Assembly: GCA_021018995.1 (NCBI GenBank)
Contig: CM037588.1
Span: forward strand, 84,665,765 to 84,729,764
DNA from: Chloranthus sessilifolius
Lineage: Eukaryota > Streptophyta > Magnoliopsida > Chloranthales > Chloranthaceae
Direction of reading: 5' to 3'
DNA: 64,000 nucleotides
The notes beneath the pieces were generated by a model, which saw only the letters and a program-made list of their open reading frames with translations, was not told where the DNA came from and did not search any database. The position numbers and the translations under genes were made by a program. The first letter of the stretch is position 1, and each line of letters opens with the position of its first letter. Below, piece after piece: positions 23,356 to 34,294 of this stretch.

Positions 23356-24218
23356 TCCACAGATGTGTCAATGTTGTATTGTATGCACTTTGATTTTGTT
23401 AGGTTTGTACTGCCTTCTTTTGTTCAAATTTTATTGGAAATTTTAGTGGCCTCACTTGAGTCTGAATCTATCTGGTCTGATTTTTTTTTTTTTTTTTTTC
23501 CTTGGTTTGATAATTACTCCTCTTGAGTTGGTGGTTTTTGATTGAATGCACGCTGTTTGGATAATGATTTTTGATGACTATGCTTGAATGTTTGATGTTA
23601 TAAGTGGGAGGTCATTTTAAAGTGTCTGGGGGTGCCCCTGGTGGTGAGTTATACCTAGGATCCAACCACAGCACAAATGTAAATGGCAGAATGAAGAGCG
23701 CGTGCTCTCTGTTTAATGCTTTGCTGTCGCAGGGTCCAAAATGAGGCCTGGGAGACTCTCGCGCAATCCAAATGGAATACTTCACTAGCTGTCGCGAGCT
23801 CCAAGGTAAACTCTGTAGAGCCTCTCGTGCAATCCAAGTTGCAATTTACACCATCGCTAGATTCCATTTCCCATCCCGCGACCATATACTTTCAAAGCAC
23901 GCCAAGCCCAGAGATAAGCATTCCAAACCTGCGATTGTCTCCTTTTTCAGTATTCTCTCTCTTCTCCAGCCAGCGAAACCCTAGCTTTCGGCTCTCTTAT
24001 CCCTCTCTCCTCCAGCGTCCATTCTACAACCCATTATTCACACCAGGATCTTAGGGATTTGTTCCTAATGTCATCCCCATCAGTTGCCCTCTGCTCGGAG
24101 ATCTCGTGGTTCACTTTGCGTCAGATCGAACAAAACCCTACAATTTTAGGGTAAGTAATCAGATTTCAGTCTCCCTTTTTTATCTTCAAAAGTACTATCT
24201 CATAAAGGAGACTTTATA
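23356..24218 (+). promoter_or_regulatory. Spacer with U3-like motif array before the extra ORF
   Basis: A T-rich stretch after integrase (T run near 23490) is followed at 23690-23940 by words also found in the LTR U3: GAGCGCGTGC, CTGTCGCAGGG, CTCTCGCGCAATCCAA, CTGTCGCGAGC, CTCTCGTGCAATCCAA and ATCCCGCGACC. A weak TATA-like ATATACTT lies at about 23886. Pyrimidine patches and GAAACCCTAGC follow, then the ATG of the extra ORF at 24219. The arrangement resembles a compact plant promoter, so the extra ORF may have had its own transcript. This is inference from motif sharing. Confidence 0.55.
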
Positions 24219-27200
24219 ATGGCCCCTAAGAGTGCACCAAAGAAAGGGACCAGGGATAAGGCCTCTGTTGAGCCCACTCCTAAGAAGCTCAAGGCTTCTA
24301 AGGCACCGAAAAAGGGGAAGGAAGTGGTTGAGGAGGTGGAGTCAACTCATAATTTTTCTACAGCCTTTGAGCTCATGGCTTCAATCCCTTTGGAGCCTGA
24401 AACAGCTTTCGACCTGCCCTTCTTCGAGACGGAGCCTCTCTCTGCCTCTGCCATTGAATTTATGAGCAAGGCTGGTCTGACACCCTTGATGAAAGGAATT
24501 CTAGCACTAGCCTACCCTAGGCTAGTGTAACTCTTTTATCAGCACATCAGGGTCACCAAGGACCAAGATGGACAACCAGGCTTCCTCGTGCTGATTGATG
24601 ATTTCGAGATGTTAGTTAACCCTAAGCTGATTGCGGAAGTATTGGACATCCCAGCTGCATTTGACACTAGCTGTGGATATGGCCCTCCCCTGACTGCCTC
24701 AATTGATACCATTGCGAGGGCTCTTACTAGAGGATTAAAGGCCTCAGGGGATTCCATAAGAAGAAGAGAGTTAGAGCCTAGACTCCTTTTCATTGATCAG
24801 GTCCTGAGAAAGAACATCTACTGCTCAGGCCATCAGCAGGAGAGGACTCTTATTGCTTATGTTGTTTACTCTTTCTCTCTGGGCCATGGCTTCTATGCAG
24901 CCAGGTTGATTTTTGAAGCAATGAAGGACTTGGTGGAGAAACTAGGGTAGAAAAAGAAGCCACACACACTCCCCTATGCCAAAGTCATCACCAAATTGCT
25001 TTTGAGGGGGGGGGTATAAGATACCAATAGGAGAGGAGACTACCACCCTCACCCCTACAACTTTTGCCAAGAGGCAATGGGGAATCAGCAGGAGCCTGAT
25101 GGAATCCCAGAAGAAGAAGAAGGTTGCGGCTCAGGCCGCTCTCAAGCAAACAGACGAGGCAGCTGTAACATGGCCCACCCCTGCTACCAAAGAGGTGGTT
25201 CAAGATCCTGTTACTACCACTACTACAACAGCCCCCACATCCACCCCACCTTTTACTGCAGGATCCCCTATCCTGACATCATCCCATCCCATTACACCAT
25301 CAACATCTCTCCCTTCCTCCACTACAACCCATTTCCCTTCCCCTACTCCATCTCTCTCTCACTCTCCTCTGTCTTCATTGTCCATGCCCACACTCCTTTT
25401 TCCTGTGATTGGTACCTGAGAGGACATCACCCCCCATGTCAGCCCCACACCTTCCCCTACCCTACCTCAATACACAACCTTAATAGCCCCATCATCTTCA
25501 CAAAACCCTGACAGCCCTCCACTGATCTAATACAAGAAAAAGAAAACAACTAACACAACCTCCACCATGTCCCTACCCCCACACACAATCCCTTTTATCC
25601 CCACTGACACACCTCACATTGACCAAGAAACCACTCAAGCCATTCCTACTACATCCCCACTCACAGACATAGACCTCCATCTTAACACAACCACCAGATT
25701 CCAAGCCTTTATGGCTAGTTTCCTTGATACCATGCCCAACCACTACACCCCCTCCTAGATTCCCCAAATACGTCACCGCATCACTCACCAGAACCCCAAT
25801 CTCCTCCTCCTTCCACTTTCCATCATGCCCCTTCCTCCCCTTTTCAACCTGTTCCATCTTCTACACAATCTCCACCACCCAACCCAGACACACTAACACA
25901 TATCCTCTCCCTCATCCAAGACATTCAATCACAACTGTCCACAACAACATAAATACAAGACCATATGTAAACAAAAATCATAACCATCAAACCCACACTT
26001 TAGACATTGACAAACCAACCCATCCCTTAACAATCCCATCAAACCCTACTGATCCTTTCGCCTTCCAGCCCTGACTCCACAACCCAACCATTCCCTTTCA
26101 TTCCTTTCACCATTCCCTTTTTCCCTTCCCCAGCACCACCTACTCCTAGTGAGCCTACCTCATTTTCTATCCCCCCCTTGCCTTCAATCCCACCTCTTAT
26201 ACTACCCCCTCCAACATTCACTGAAAAATCGACCCAAACAGACCCAAAACTTTTTGCCCTCCCCCAACAAGTAGACTTAACCAATGAAAACACCACTTCA
26301 CCCCCCAGGACCAATTACATTTTGCTCCTTCAGCTTCTTCTTTTCCTATAGCACCAACCCACTCCTATTACATCCCTCCCTACCTCACCCTCCTCCATGC
26401 AATGAGAGACAATCCCTACCTTAGGAGGGATGTCCTGAGAGGCATGGCCCAACTTAGGCACTCCATAGAGACCCCTCTGCTGCAGCAGATTAATGACTTA
26501 GAGATTACGCACAGAGCTAAATTACTGGGTATTTCACTTGGGTGGGCAAACATTTTGGATGCCTTTGAGAAGGAGAAAAAGAAGGCAGCTTGGCAACAAA
26601 TGAATGTGGAGCTAGAAAAGACAAATACAAATATGGAGAGGATGAAAAATAGAATATTCGAAAAAAGACTCCACAATGCCCAGGAAATCCTCCAAATCCA
26701 CAAGGAAATCCACCAAAAATGAACTCCAGCAAGCCCAAATCAAGATAGCCTCTTTGGAAGCTAAATTGGCTGCTGCCAGAAGTGCAGCTCAGCCTGCCAC
26801 CCCACTCTCTCCCCTCATTCCCAAACCTGAGCCTGAACTTACCCATACCCCTACTGCCCCTCCTTCATCACCTCCTACTGAGCATACTTATCCTAAATAG
26901 AGGAAAGTCAATGCTAAGAGGACTGCTTCCACAACATCCTCTATCAAAATTAGCAAAGAGCCTGCTTCCCCGTCTGAGGAGGCACAACCACATGGCTCGC
27001 CAGAAAAAGGGAAGTGCCCTGTAGACCCCCTAAGTAAGAAAGAGGAAAATCCCCTATGATCCCTCCTGAACCCAAGACCAGAAAAATGGGGGTGAGGGCA
27101 CCAAAAGCTCCAACCAAAGAAACCAAGGCAGCCAAAGACAAAGGGTCTAACTGGGAAGCAAACAAAGTAAAAAAAGAACAAAGTTCCCACAGACAGAACC

Positions 27201-27302
27201 AAATCCAAGCTTAGTTCTGAGAACAAAGCTAAACTTAGGAAACATGCACAACAGATGGGTTGGGACTGGTTCACAGATTCAGATTCCAACTCCTCCTCTT
27301 AA
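24219..27302 (+). pseudogene. Athila-A extra ORF in env-like position, putative plant transposon protein domain
   Basis: The ATG at 24219 opens a Lys-rich N-terminus (KKLKASKAPKKGKE, nuclear-signal-like). A globular domain follows with HIRVTKDQDGQPGFLVLID, LIAEVLDIPAAFD, LFIDQVLRKNIYCSGHQQER and FSLGHGFYAARLIFEAMKDL. I recognise this as the 'putative plant transposon protein' family known from many plant genomes. Next come a long Pro/Thr/Ser-rich tract (about 25190-26350), a coiled coil (about 26400-26860, EKEKKKAAWQQMNVELEK) and a basic tail. I see no signal peptide and no convincing membrane segment, so an envelope role is not supported by sequence. It has about half a dozen breaks. Confidence 0.7.
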
Positions 27303-27503
27303 ACTAGATTGTAGTTAGGCTTTTCTTTCCTTTGCACTTCTTTTCTTGTACTTGTAATTCCAATTGTACATTTCTTTTTAAGATAATAGAATATGTTTTT
27401 TTGATATTACTTTGTGTATATTGTCTGTGTATGTTTAATCCTTTTTCATGACTATTACCCTGCACTTTCTAACCTTTGAACCATGAGGATAGTGCTCCTC
27501 ATG

Positions 27504-27519
27504 GTTTGGGGGTGTGGCA
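27504..27519 (+). promoter_or_regulatory. Internal polypurine-like tract GTTTGGGGGTGTGGCA
   Basis: This short tract just after the extra ORF resembles the tract before the LTR in this group (GTTTGGGGGTG then TG in Athila-B2). Counterparts are at 42421 (Athila-C), 58891 (Athila-D) and 63496 (Athila-B2, minus). A second plus-strand primer is possible. Confidence 0.5.
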
Positions 27520-28260
27520 GGGTAGGTCTGCCAATAGAATAGTTAACTTTAGTGTAGTAGTGGTAGTGTAATTGGGATGAATAAAGTCAATTTCCACCTA
27601 ACTTGCTGCAATGAGGAAATTTGTGGAAAATTAAAAAAAAATTTGCAGACATTTCGAAACTGAAAATTTTAAAATCTTAGCACCACCATGAAGCTAACAT
27701 CAGAAATTTTAAATTAGTACCTAATAAACCTAAGAGGAGAGAAAAAGGTGAAAATACACTCCATGAGTTAAAAAAGAGGACCATATCTAGTGAGATTTGG
27801 GCCCATCAATTTCTGTTGAAGAGTGTTTTTGGTATTCTTTCTACTCTAAGGTTTGATTGACTCAGCACTTTTTACTAGAAGTTAGGCACCTCCAAATCAA
27901 AATTGGTTGACAACACTCATGACACTAAGGAAATGATTAAAGGCCCTCATTTGGATAGTTTGAGCCTGAAAACCCAACCTTTTAAAACTGCCCTTTTGCT
28001 TACACTCTTTGAGCCTTGAAAATCCTATTTTTCTTCAACAAATATTAGAGTACTTGCACCTTAACCTCATGACCTGATTCAACCTGACCCTCACTCTGAG
28101 AATTCAGAAGGTAAAGGAGATGTAGTTGAAGGTAGTGAGAGGGGTTCAACATTTGGTGGAAGGAGAGGAAGAGAAAATTGTAAACAGTAGTGTAGCTATG
28201 GTATATATGTGGCAATTCATCATAAAAATAAAATTAAATAAATAAATAAATTAATTAATT

Positions 28261-28395
28261 AAATATATATATATATATATATAATATAAAGAGAAAAAGA
28301 AGAAGTTAAAAGAAGTCCTTCATATGAAAAATTGAAAAGAAGAGAAGAAGTTAAAAGAAGTCCTTCATATGAAAAATTGAAAAGAAGAGAAGAAG
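28261..28395 (+). repeat. AT microsatellite and 45-bp tandem duplication
   Basis: An (AT)n run spans about 28264-28283. It is followed by two nearly identical 45-bp units (about 28300-28390) containing AGTCCTTCATATGAAAAATTG. A local slippage product with no sign of coding. Confidence 0.85.
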
Positions 28396-29008
28396 TTGGC
28401 CACTTTGAATCTGAAAAATATCAAGGAAGATGAAGTTGTGTTGAATTGAAGGATGTGAAGTCATGAATCACCTCCTTACCTTGCTGATTTCTCAAAATTT
28501 TGAATCCATTTCTACCCCCTTCATTCTTTATAAACCTCACCCATAAGCCTCATTACAACCCCTTGTAAAGACCTTGTTGATCCTAAGTGAAATGAGTTGT
28601 CAAGTGGAGATGAGGGAGTGCCTAATCTATGGTAAAAAGTCATGAGGATGTCAGAAATTAGAAGCTTTACCTATGCTCATGCTTGCAGGGCCATTTGGGG
28701 TCTGTAACTGCTCTTGAGTTGTTTTAAATGTGAACACCCCTAGATATTCATTGTTGAGAGATAGCCCTAGTGAGAATTGGGTTTGACTTATAACTTCATT
28801 CGGGTTGTATCCAACCTGATTTTCAAATTTAAGGCAAGCTTGGTATTGATATGTGCACATTAAATTTCTAATGTAAGATGATTAGTGGAAATACAAACAC
28901 ATGCTAAAAATTTTGAGTTTTAAATGGCCTGCATTACTGCTGCAATTTCCTCTGAATTCTAAAGAGATGTGGATTGATGCTTTATTCATTCAAATTTGTT
29001 TTGTCATT

Positions 29009-29104
29009 GACTTCACTCCTCCACTAGGGATCACCTAGGGGTTTAAAAGGCATGGTACATATGCTAAATGTACTCGTGATCCCTACGAAAGTGGCATTTA
29101 ATTA
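29009..29104 (+). repeat. Conserved 90-bp block before the Athila-A 3' LTR
   Basis: It reads GACTTCACTCCTCCACTAGG, then GATCACCTAGGGGTTTAAAA and GGCATGGTACATATGCTAAA. Close copies lie before the 3' LTRs of Athila-C (43829-43915) and Athila-B2 (about 61985-62075, minus). CTAGG-GATCA-CCTAG can form a small hairpin. Confidence 0.75.
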
Positions 29105-30751
29105 AGGTGTAGATGTTTAGTTAAAGCTTTGCTAAGGGACTAGCAAAGATTAGGTTTCGGGGTGTGTTAAGACCTGAAAAGTACTACTGTTCACCCCTTA
29201 ACTTAACCTCTGTTAGACCCTTTAGTCACTTAATAAATGTCTGTTAAGACCATTTTGTAAGTAATAAGCAACAGCTGCAGATAAGGCCCTAACCCTTCAA
29301 AGAAGCCTACTTTTGCACCAGAACTTCAAGCAACTGGTAACCCATTCACAGAGGAAAGAAACACCAAGGTAGAACACACCTGGATGTACACATTAAATGC
29401 CCAAGTGGGCCCCCAAAGTTCCTCAGAAGAAAGGAAGTTGGACCCAGACAGAGAACTTGGCTGCAGCATAGGCAAAGCACAGCAACAACAAGTCAAGAAA
29501 TGAGCCTCGCGCAGATGTCGCAAAGTTCAAGTGATTCAGAGAAAAATGCTTCGCGCAGTTGTCGCGAGTTTCTCAAGACAGCACACCAATTGCTCGCACT
29601 GTTCTCGGGTAGATTAATGACAGAAGGGCTCGAGAAGCAAACTTCGCACAGTTCTTGCGAGGCTCAATTGTAAGTGCTCGCACAGTCTTGCACGGCTCAA
29701 AAGAGGAGCATTTAACCCTCGCGCGATTCGCTCAGACAAGCTGAGGAGAGAGAGCTCCAGGCACTTCTGCGCGTAGCTGTCGCGCAGTGACCATAGGATG
29801 CAGATCTTCAGGGGACTGCTTGCGCAATCCAGAGGCAGATGCAATTGCTTCTTCACAGGGATCCCCGCGAGATTCACTAAGGAACGAACTGCAGCCTCGA
29901 TTCCTGTGCCACTCAAATGGAAAGCGCAATCCCGAGACGATCAGAGCATTCCCGCAGTGACCAAACTATCTATCCCGTGACTACAGGAGCTTCAAGTCAA
30001 TTCAATCCTGCGATGACCACTCTATCACGCAACAAGACCTGGAAACCATTGCTACCTAGCGAGGCTTGGGATCTTAACTTTCCCCCACTTCTGTATGGGC
30101 AGTCTGGGAACTTCCATCAACTAGGGCACGCACTCTAATGCTCCAATCTTCATGCACACGCCCCGAGGCATCCAAGGAACATAAATGGGCCACATTTGCA
30201 TCATTAAAATTAGGGTTTTCCAAACCCTAATGCTCCCACAGCCGACTGCTATATAAGCCTAAGCCTGGTTTAGGTTTAAGGGGGAGATGAGGGCTGAATT
30301 CCTCCTATCTTCTTGAATCGAGTGTAGAGTTCCAGTAGGCTAAGCTTAGGGTTTCGGCAACATCTTTTTCCTTTTTCTTCTCTCCATAGCCCAACACTTG
30401 CTGGCTATGCCTTTGTATGTCTATTTGGAACAATTTTAATGAAGTTTTATAATAGGATGTTATACATGTATGGGAATGGTGTTTGAGGGTTGTTCTATAC
30501 AAGGCTACTGCCTTGAGATCCTCCATTGCTAAGTTTTATTGTAAGCAATGGAGGATTATTTTTAAGGATTTACTCAGATCCAAGTGCCCTGTGTGTCCAG
30601 GCTAGTGCACATATGCAGGCCTATGCCCCACCACAAGATCCACTATATCTAAATCCCCATGGGAGCCTGAGCTGGTAGCCTTGTGAACATGGTGATGGCA
30701 GTAATCTACTTGTTCTGTCTCAGACCTCTATGAGGAGGATAGCCTTTGTGG

Positions 30752-31212
30752 ATAGTTTGTGGCCGTTTAAGTGGACAGGTTATTGCCCTAGGGTGAGGTC
30801 AATCCACAGATCTAAGACAAATTCTTCTTCTCTGCACTTGTGCTTGTAGCCCTATGACATATTGTGCAGAGACAGACTCCCCTGTATTTGTATAGACCCG
30901 CCATCAGACGGCAGATCTGATATGGCTGTAGAGATTTTGGACTTGTGACTGGATCACTGTTGTCTCTCTAAAGTAGTGAACAGCTAGATCTAAAGCTAGT
31001 ACTCGAACTCTTGTTGGTCCTGTGTGTCCGGGCTAGTGCACATATGCTGGCCTATGCCCCACACACAGAACTTTAGAGGTTGAGGCTCCTTTGGATTCTT
31101 GAGCTGGTAGCCTGAATGAAGTAGTGCCTACAATGATAAACATTATCTGACCCATCTATGGACTGTGGTTCATCTATTGGATAGTCTGTGACCATTTGAG
31201 TGGACAGGTTAT
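30752..31212 (+). promoter_or_regulatory. Two leader hairpins in the Athila-A 3' LTR
   Basis: Copy one (30752-30783) has arms ATAGTTT and AGGTTAT; copy two (31181-31212) has ATAGTCT and AGGTTAT. Both pair only if G-U is allowed, around a GTGACCATTTGAGT-like loop. Compared with ATGATCT/AGATCAT in Athila-D, both arms have changed while pairing remains possible, which suggests RNA-level constraint. Confidence 0.5.
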
Positions 31213-31448
31213 AGCCATAAGGGATTGGATCATGGCACAGGGGTGAGTTGGATCCTTTCTCCTCTGTGGTGATAATGTAGCCATTGGACAAGACTTCTAT
31301 AGCAGCAGATCTGAGTCTGAGTTATAAACCCATCAGATCTGTACCTAATAGCTTACTTCTGACCCTTTTTATATTTATTTTCTCACACTCCATCATTCTT
31401 CTCAATCATTTCTATAGTTTAGGCATTAGGTTACCATAGGATTGAAAC

Positions 31449-31453
31449 AATAG
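31449..31453. repeat. Putative target duplication AATAG of the chromovirus
   Basis: These are the five bases before TGACAATAAAC. Because Athila-A itself continues with TGAC here, the junction is ambiguous by a few bases. Confidence 0.4.
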
Positions 31454-31899
31454 TGACAATAAACTTATTCCATTTATATACAGAGCATAAACTAAAAACC
31501 AAAAGTACCTCCAGTGACAGTCGACCGTCACATAAATAGTGCTTTGAGTATGCATCGTCTAAAAAGCATCCAATCTCGAGATATACAAAAGAAACATCTA
31601 TATATATCGATTCAAATCCCCAATCTATGGGTAAAACTCCTCTGGCTGAAGGTCCTCTTCTCCCTTCGAAATGTAGTCAGGATCCTCCTCTAGTCCAGGG
31701 TCCTGATCAAGATCTATACCTGTTACATATAATGTCGAGATGAGCTAACAGTCTAAGCTCAGTAGAGAAAAGCTCAATACCAATTTCATTTTGTCAAACA
31801 ATCCATAGACTTCAATGACTAAATTCAAATGCATTTTTCTGGTATCAAATAGAGAATTTGAAAACATTGAGTTCGAAATCACAAGATCTAAAATGTGTC

Positions 31900-32240
31900 A
31901 TTATGCTAGAAACAGATTCAAGTTTAAAGTTCAAGTTCATTGTTTCATATTCAGATTCAAGTCAAAGTTCAAATTCCAAATTCATATTGCGATCCATATT
32001 CCATTGGGGTTAAAGCATCCCATTAAGCGAGAACAGAGCATTCCAACAAACGGAAATGAGGTCAAAACCTTGGGGCCTCTACCCCTCTCTGGAGCCTCTA
32101 CTCATCTCGCCCACTTGGCGTCAGAGATCACATTCCAAGTTCAAGATTCATATTCATATTCAAGATTCATATTCATATTAAAGATTCATGTTCAAGTTCA
32201 AGATTCATATTCAAATCCAGGATTCATAGTTCGAGGCTCA
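31900..32240. repeat. Degenerate TTCAAGATTCATATTC repeats in the LTR
   Basis: Six- to twelve-base units built on ATTCAA and ATTCATATTC recur across this part of the LTR. They create a long open frame on the plus strand (31815-32291) with Phe/Lys-rich repeats, which I regard as spurious. Confidence 0.7.
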
Positions 32241-32609
32241 CACTCATGCACAAGGTCCGAAGTTCAAAGTTTAGTAGTTGGGAAGATTTAATGCAATTCA
32301 AAAATCCAGTGAATTCAAACATTCAATGCGGTAAGGTTTACCAAATTCTTTTTCAATTCTAATGATCATCAATTCATTTCTATCTTTAAGATCTATGGAT
32401 CAAGTCAAAAACCTAATCGAGCATTGAATTTCCCTACCTTAGGTTCGATGCAGTTCGAAAGCAATGAGAAGGCCTTAATAGATGGTCTCCAATTCTCAAT
32501 CTGGATCACATTAAGTTCATAAACTAAGTGTCAATGACAGAGGAATCAAATGGTTCAAAGCTCCTCAAGCTTTTCCAAAGAAAGATTGAGATAGCCAGAA
32601 ATAGGTCAA

Positions 32610-32785
32610 TTCACTCAAGCGATTTCCAAATTCTCTCGAGCGATTTTGGCAGATTCCCTGTGGCACACTCAAACTTTCTCGAGCGAGTATGACCCGAACT
32701 TTTTGGCATGATTTATGAGGCAAATTCGCTCGAGCAAATTTTCTCATGACCATTTCCCTTGTTTCTCAAGGGATCTTGCTCGAGC
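32610..32785 (-). repeat. Array of GCTCGAGCGA motifs in the chromovirus LTR
   Basis: Four or more palindromic words, such as TCTCGAGCGATTTTG, TTCGCTCGAGCAAAT and TTGCTCGAGCGAAT, are spaced by 30-50 bp. The same words recur at 35700-35870 inside the element, upstream of the extra ORF. Confidence 0.8.
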
Positions 32786-33703
32786 GAATCTATTCGATTA
32801 TGCATGCAATTGGGACTTTTCTTCCCCAATCCGAACTTCCCAAAATCCTTGCATGCGATCCCAATCCACACATTATCGAATCTAAAATTCAGAAATCAAA
32901 TCCACAATTGAAACAACTATGACAATTACCTTCCTATGTCGGGCATGCGGGGTTTGCGATAGTTGCAATCAAAATATATTGTCGCCAAACATGCAAAGTC
33001 CACGATAATCTCAATCGAAGGGGATATCAGCACCGCACAGGCGAAATTTTTCAATGATCGATATCAATGCAAAGCTCTGTGTCAACATGCAACGATCTTT
33101 ATTTACTTAAGTCGTGCATGCAAGTCTACCAAGCCCGTGCATCTTGCTAATCCAATGGCTCTCTCTCCTCCGCTCTTCGATCTTAATGGAGTCACAAACC
33201 GACGTTTCTGGAGGATGAGTCAGACATATCTTCTTGAAGGAAGAAGAATTGAGTGAGAGAGATCAAATCCTATGGCTGGGTTTCTCACAAGAAATTTAAG
33301 AGCAATGGAGGTCTACATCACTTGTCTCTCCTTCTCAACAAGGTTCACGCATGTCTTAATCTGTGTGGGTACTATGCTTTATAAATTATGGGGGCTGATT
33401 CGATGCGGGGCTAGCACACCAAAAAATGGTGTATAGGCTCTTATTGAAAGTCTAAAAAATAAGGTCTAGTTCCATTTAATAGGTTTTTCTCCTTGGACCT
33501 TCTACATACAACTCAAGGCTCTAACCAGTGGTTTTCTCACGGAGCTTATGTAGCAATCCACACAATTTAATACATATACCTTTTGCACAAAATATAGTTT
33601 ATCTAAAATAATTATTTCTAAAATTCCTAGTGTATTTCGTATGCTTACCAAACACGTACACACACTTGGCGTGTCTATTTTTAGAAAAGTTTGGGATGCT
33701 ACA

Positions 33704-33714
33704 TCCTCCCCCCC
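33704..33714 (-). promoter_or_regulatory. Chromovirus polypurine tract
   Basis: On the minus strand ACGGGGGGGAGGA lies next to the TG of the LTR. This is the expected plus-strand primer site of a Ty3/Gypsy element. Confidence 0.75.
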
Positions 33715-34294
33715 GTAATAGAATTTTCATCCTCGAAAATTCATGATGTGACTTTCGATTCTATTGGTTCGCTTCGTAAACTATTCATCAATGTCTTTCG
33801 AAGTCAAAAGTCAATCGTCGCTCAAACATCTAACGATTAACACATCACTTCCATAGCTAACTGGTGAACATTTCCACATGCAGTTAGAGAATGACATTTC
33901 CACAACTAAATAGGAGAACATATTCACAATTAATTTGAAATTCCACATCCATACCAATTTCTATTCATCCATAGTTAATTCAAAAAACGTTCACAGCTAA
34001 TTAACCAAAGTCATGTACGTCTGATGGAACACATCTATCACAAAATTTGAATTTGTAACTATCATTAAAGCATAACATTAAAACTGCTAAAAATCATCAA
34101 GTAATACATTCACAACTGATTAGTTATTCCGATAATCACCAAAATTCTTATAATCGTTGAGCATAACAATAACCATCAAAGTCCAAAAAGTAGGGCCTCC
34201 ATGACCCAATAGTTTCATAATTTTTCCACATTAACAGATTTTCCAGAATTTCCAAAAATTAATAAGAAATGTCACCAAACACACACTTCCCTAC
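33715..34294 (-). other. Chromovirus 3' non-coding region
   Basis: AT-rich sequence without a supported gene lies between the extra ORF and the polypurine tract. Weakly repeated ATTCACAACTAATT-like words are visible. Confidence 0.5.

Larger units (their letters stand above)
27303..29164 (+). other. Athila-A 3' non-coding region
   Basis: No gene is visible. The region carries a polypurine-like tract at 27504, a block conserved in Athila-B2, C and D (about 27640-28000: TGAGATTTGGGCC, GAAGTTAGGCACCTCCAAAT, GACAACACTCATGACA), an AT microsatellite near 28264, a tandem duplication, and a block of about 90 bp (29009-29104) almost shared with Athila-B2 and C. The LTR-proximal tract is around 29148-29164. 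Confidence 0.7.
15394..31453 (+). mobile_element. Athila-A: near full-length Athila-type element with extra ORF
   Basis: The parts are: 5' LTR (15394-17382), tRNA-Asp primer site, gag, protease, RT, RNase H, integrase, a motif-rich spacer, an extra ORF in the env-like position (24219-27302), about 1.9 kb of conserved 3' non-coding sequence, and most of the 3' LTR (29165-31453). The chromovirus cuts the 3' LTR at 31454. An eye count over the first 330 bp of the LTR pair gives about 6-7% differences. At a grass-type rate of 1.3e-8 per site per year that is two to three million years, older under a slower clock. It has roughly a dozen or more breaks. Confidence 0.88.
29165..31453 (+). repeat. 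Athila-A 3' LTR, left 2289 bp
   Basis: It begins TGTTAAGACCTG like the 5' LTR. It repeats the TCGCG motif array (about 29500-30020) and TATA box (about 30250). It carries two leader hairpins (30752-30783 and 31181-31212). It stops at AACAATAG, where the 5' LTR continues TGACCTTAAATCC; here the chromovirus LTR begins. Confidence 0.85.
31454..33703 (-). repeat. Chromovirus 3' LTR
   Basis: About 2250 bp on the minus strand, from TGTAGCATCCCAAAC (33703) to GTTTATTGTCA (31454). The polypurine tract adjoins at 33704. It contains ATTCAAGATTCATATTCATA-type low-complexity repeats (about 31910-32240) and an array of CTCGAGCGA words (about 32610-32785). Confidence 0.75.

Noticed and set aside
23480-23500. 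Poly-T run as the poly(A) tail of a LINE or SINE
   Set aside because: There is no adjacent SINE or LINE body and no flanking duplication. It sits in the T-rich spacer typical of this element group.
25077-25511. A second long frame overlapping the Athila-A extra ORF
   Set aside because: It overlaps the Pro/Thr-rich frame and its composition follows from the C-rich sequence. The other frame continues the domain order of the family.
24219-27302. True envelope glycoprotein in Athila-A
   Set aside because: Only the position suggests it. There is no signal peptide, membrane segment or glycoprotein-like cysteine pattern; instead it has a basic N-terminus, a globular domain, a Pro/Thr-rich tract and a coiled coil.
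31815-32291. A 158-residue open frame on the plus strand inside the chromovirus LTR
   Set aside because: It arises from degenerate ATTCAAGATTCATATTC repeats, has a skewed Phe/Lys composition and no domain. It lies in an LTR on the strand opposite to the element.
33375-33395. TATA-like TTTATAAAGC (minus strand) as the chromovirus promoter
   Set aside because: It would place the CTCGAGCGA array downstream of the start, unlike all other families here. The real promoter position in this LTR is not clear to me.
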